7,200 nucleotides of DNA. Source: Acidobacteriota bacterium. GTDB taxonomy: Bacteria > Acidobacteriota > Blastocatellia > RBC074. Position 1 is the first letter of the stretch, and the number at the start of each line of letters is the position of its first letter. The position numbers were made by a program, and so were the translations under genes. This document shows, piece by piece, positions 6,565 through 7,200 of the stretch. The stretch is taken from positions 1 to 7,200 of the forward strand of contig JABFSD010000509.1 of the NCBI GenBank assembly GCA_013140935.1. The letters run 5' to 3'. Below the pieces are notes generated by a model. It searched no databases and was not told the DNA's origin. It saw nothing but the letters and a program-made list of their open reading frames with translations.

Positions 6565-7173
6565 TTGATTGCACACCTTTCGGGCAAACTCATTCACAAG
6601 CAGCCCAACGCCGTCATCATTGACGTACACGGCGTCGGTTATGAACTGACCGTGCCGCTTTCTACGTTTTACGACTTGGGCGAACTGGGCGCTGACGTAG
6701 CCTTGCGCGTACACACGCATGTGCGCGAAGACGCCTTGCAGCTTTATGGCTTTCGCACCGACCGCGAAAAGCAATTGTTCCTTTCCGTCACCAGCGTCAC
6801 GGGCATCGGGCCGAAACTCGGCATTACGTTGTTGTCGGGCTTGAGCGCCGACGAACTGATTCGCGCCATCCGCGACAACAACCTCGCCAAACTCGTCGCC
6901 GTCCCTGGCGTAGGCAAAAAGACCGCCGAACGATTGGTGGTCGAGTTGCGCGACAAGATGACCAAGCTCTCGTTGACGACGCCCTCCGAACCTGTCACGT
7001 CTGATTACACGCCGGTGGCGAACGCCGTCAGCGACGACATCGTTTCGGCGCTCGTAAATCTGGGCTATCAAAAGGCTGCGGCAGAAAAAGCCGTAGCGAA
7101 TGTTTTCAAAGAGAATGCCGACGCGAGTTTCGAGACGGCGCTGCGTGCGGCGTTGCGTACTTTAGCGCGATAG
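6565..7173 (+). CDS. ruvA: Holliday junction branch-migration complex DNA-binding subunit RuvA
   Basis: RuvA tetramers bind four-way DNA junctions and load the RuvB motor during recombination repair in the cytoplasm. The protein has 202 residues, against 203 in E. coli. Residues 1-62 form the OB-fold domain (MIAHLSGKLI, VHGVGYEL) with the acidic pin E55-D56 in THVREDALQLYGF, the same positions as in E. coli. Two helix-hairpin-helix motifs follow, SVTGIGPKLG near 77-86 and VAVPGVGKKTAERL at 111-124. After a flexible linker (about 135-155), the RuvB-binding third domain runs SDDIVSALVNLGY to the end. The start is TTG at 6565, with GGAG 9 bases upstream; it gives the canonical MIA.L beginning. 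An upstream in-frame TTG at 6550 precedes the ribosome site's spacing and is not conserved. The gene is divergent from the aldolase cluster and probably unrelated in function. Confidence 0.97.
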   Translation: MIAHLSGKLIHKQPNAVIIDVHGVGYELTVPLSTFYDLGELGADVALRVHTHVREDALQLYGFRTDREKQLFLSVTSVTGIGPKLGITLLSGLSADELIRAIRDNNLAKLVAVPGVGKKTAERLVVELRDKMTKLSLTTPSEPVTSDYTPVANAVSDDIVSALVNLGYQKAAAEKAVANVFKENADASFETALRAALRTLAR

Positions 7174-7185
7174 GGATGACGTTGA

Positions 7186-7200
7186 ATGAAACAGTTGGTG
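7186..7200 (+). CDS. Possible start of the next gene (partial)
   Basis: An ATG 12 bases after the ruvA stop begins MKQLV and runs off the right edge. AGGGA (7172-7176) lies 9 bases before it and could be the ribosome site. A competing ATG at 7176 would read MTLNETVG. Too little is visible to name it. Confidence 0.3.

Noticed and set aside
6487..7071. 194-codon minus strand open frame opposite ruvA
   Set aside because: RuvA on the + strand is unmistakable; the opposite frame begins inside it and ends in the repeat.

Overview
The window suggests a soil-type Acidobacteriota genome, perhaps Blastocatellia-like; this is inference. The base composition is moderately GC-rich. Three things point that way: a scrap of the C-terminus typical of large TonB-dependent receptors (with a GNPF...GTHFGHPR motif), a secreted glycine-zipper protein, and a small bacterial microcompartment (BMC) gene set with a class II aldolase. 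No RNA gene, CRISPR array, intact transposon or origin was seen.

Left part (1-1812). A secreted protein with a signal peptide runs off the left edge on the minus strand. It is followed by about 470 bases with no intact gene, where short stretches of coding-like sequence appear in different + frames. Next comes a frameshifted, stop-interrupted remnant of the C-terminus of a TonB-dependent outer-membrane receptor, lying directly against the 3' end of nadE.

Middle (1813-6341). Six genes all read leftward. In transcription order they are a class II aldolase (fuculose-phosphate aldolase type), a coupled 81-residue protein of unknown function, a hexameric BMC shell protein, a two-domain glyoxalase-like (VOC) protein, a pentameric BMC vertex protein, and glutamine-dependent NAD+ synthetase (nadE). 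The aldolase and the two shell proteins suggest a compartment that handles an aldehyde released from a sugar phosphate, such as lactaldehyde from fucose or rhamnose. No aldehyde dehydrogenase, phosphotransacylase or alcohol dehydrogenase is present, so the set is incomplete here. The aldolase carries a C-terminal tail that could be an encapsulation peptide, joined by a linker encoded by a period-8 DNA repeat.

The three larger gaps in this cluster each hold a different long inverted repeat, and a fourth lies in the ruvA leader. In three of the four, each arm is a tandem array of a 7-8 base word; in the fourth, the arm is two copies of a roughly 24-base palindromic unit.

Right part (6342-7200). 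A divergent intergenic region holds a perfect 7+7 base palindrome that supplies two outward-facing TTGACA boxes. ruvA, a Holliday-junction DNA-binding protein gene, then reads rightward from a TTG start. The probable first codons of another gene reach the right edge.
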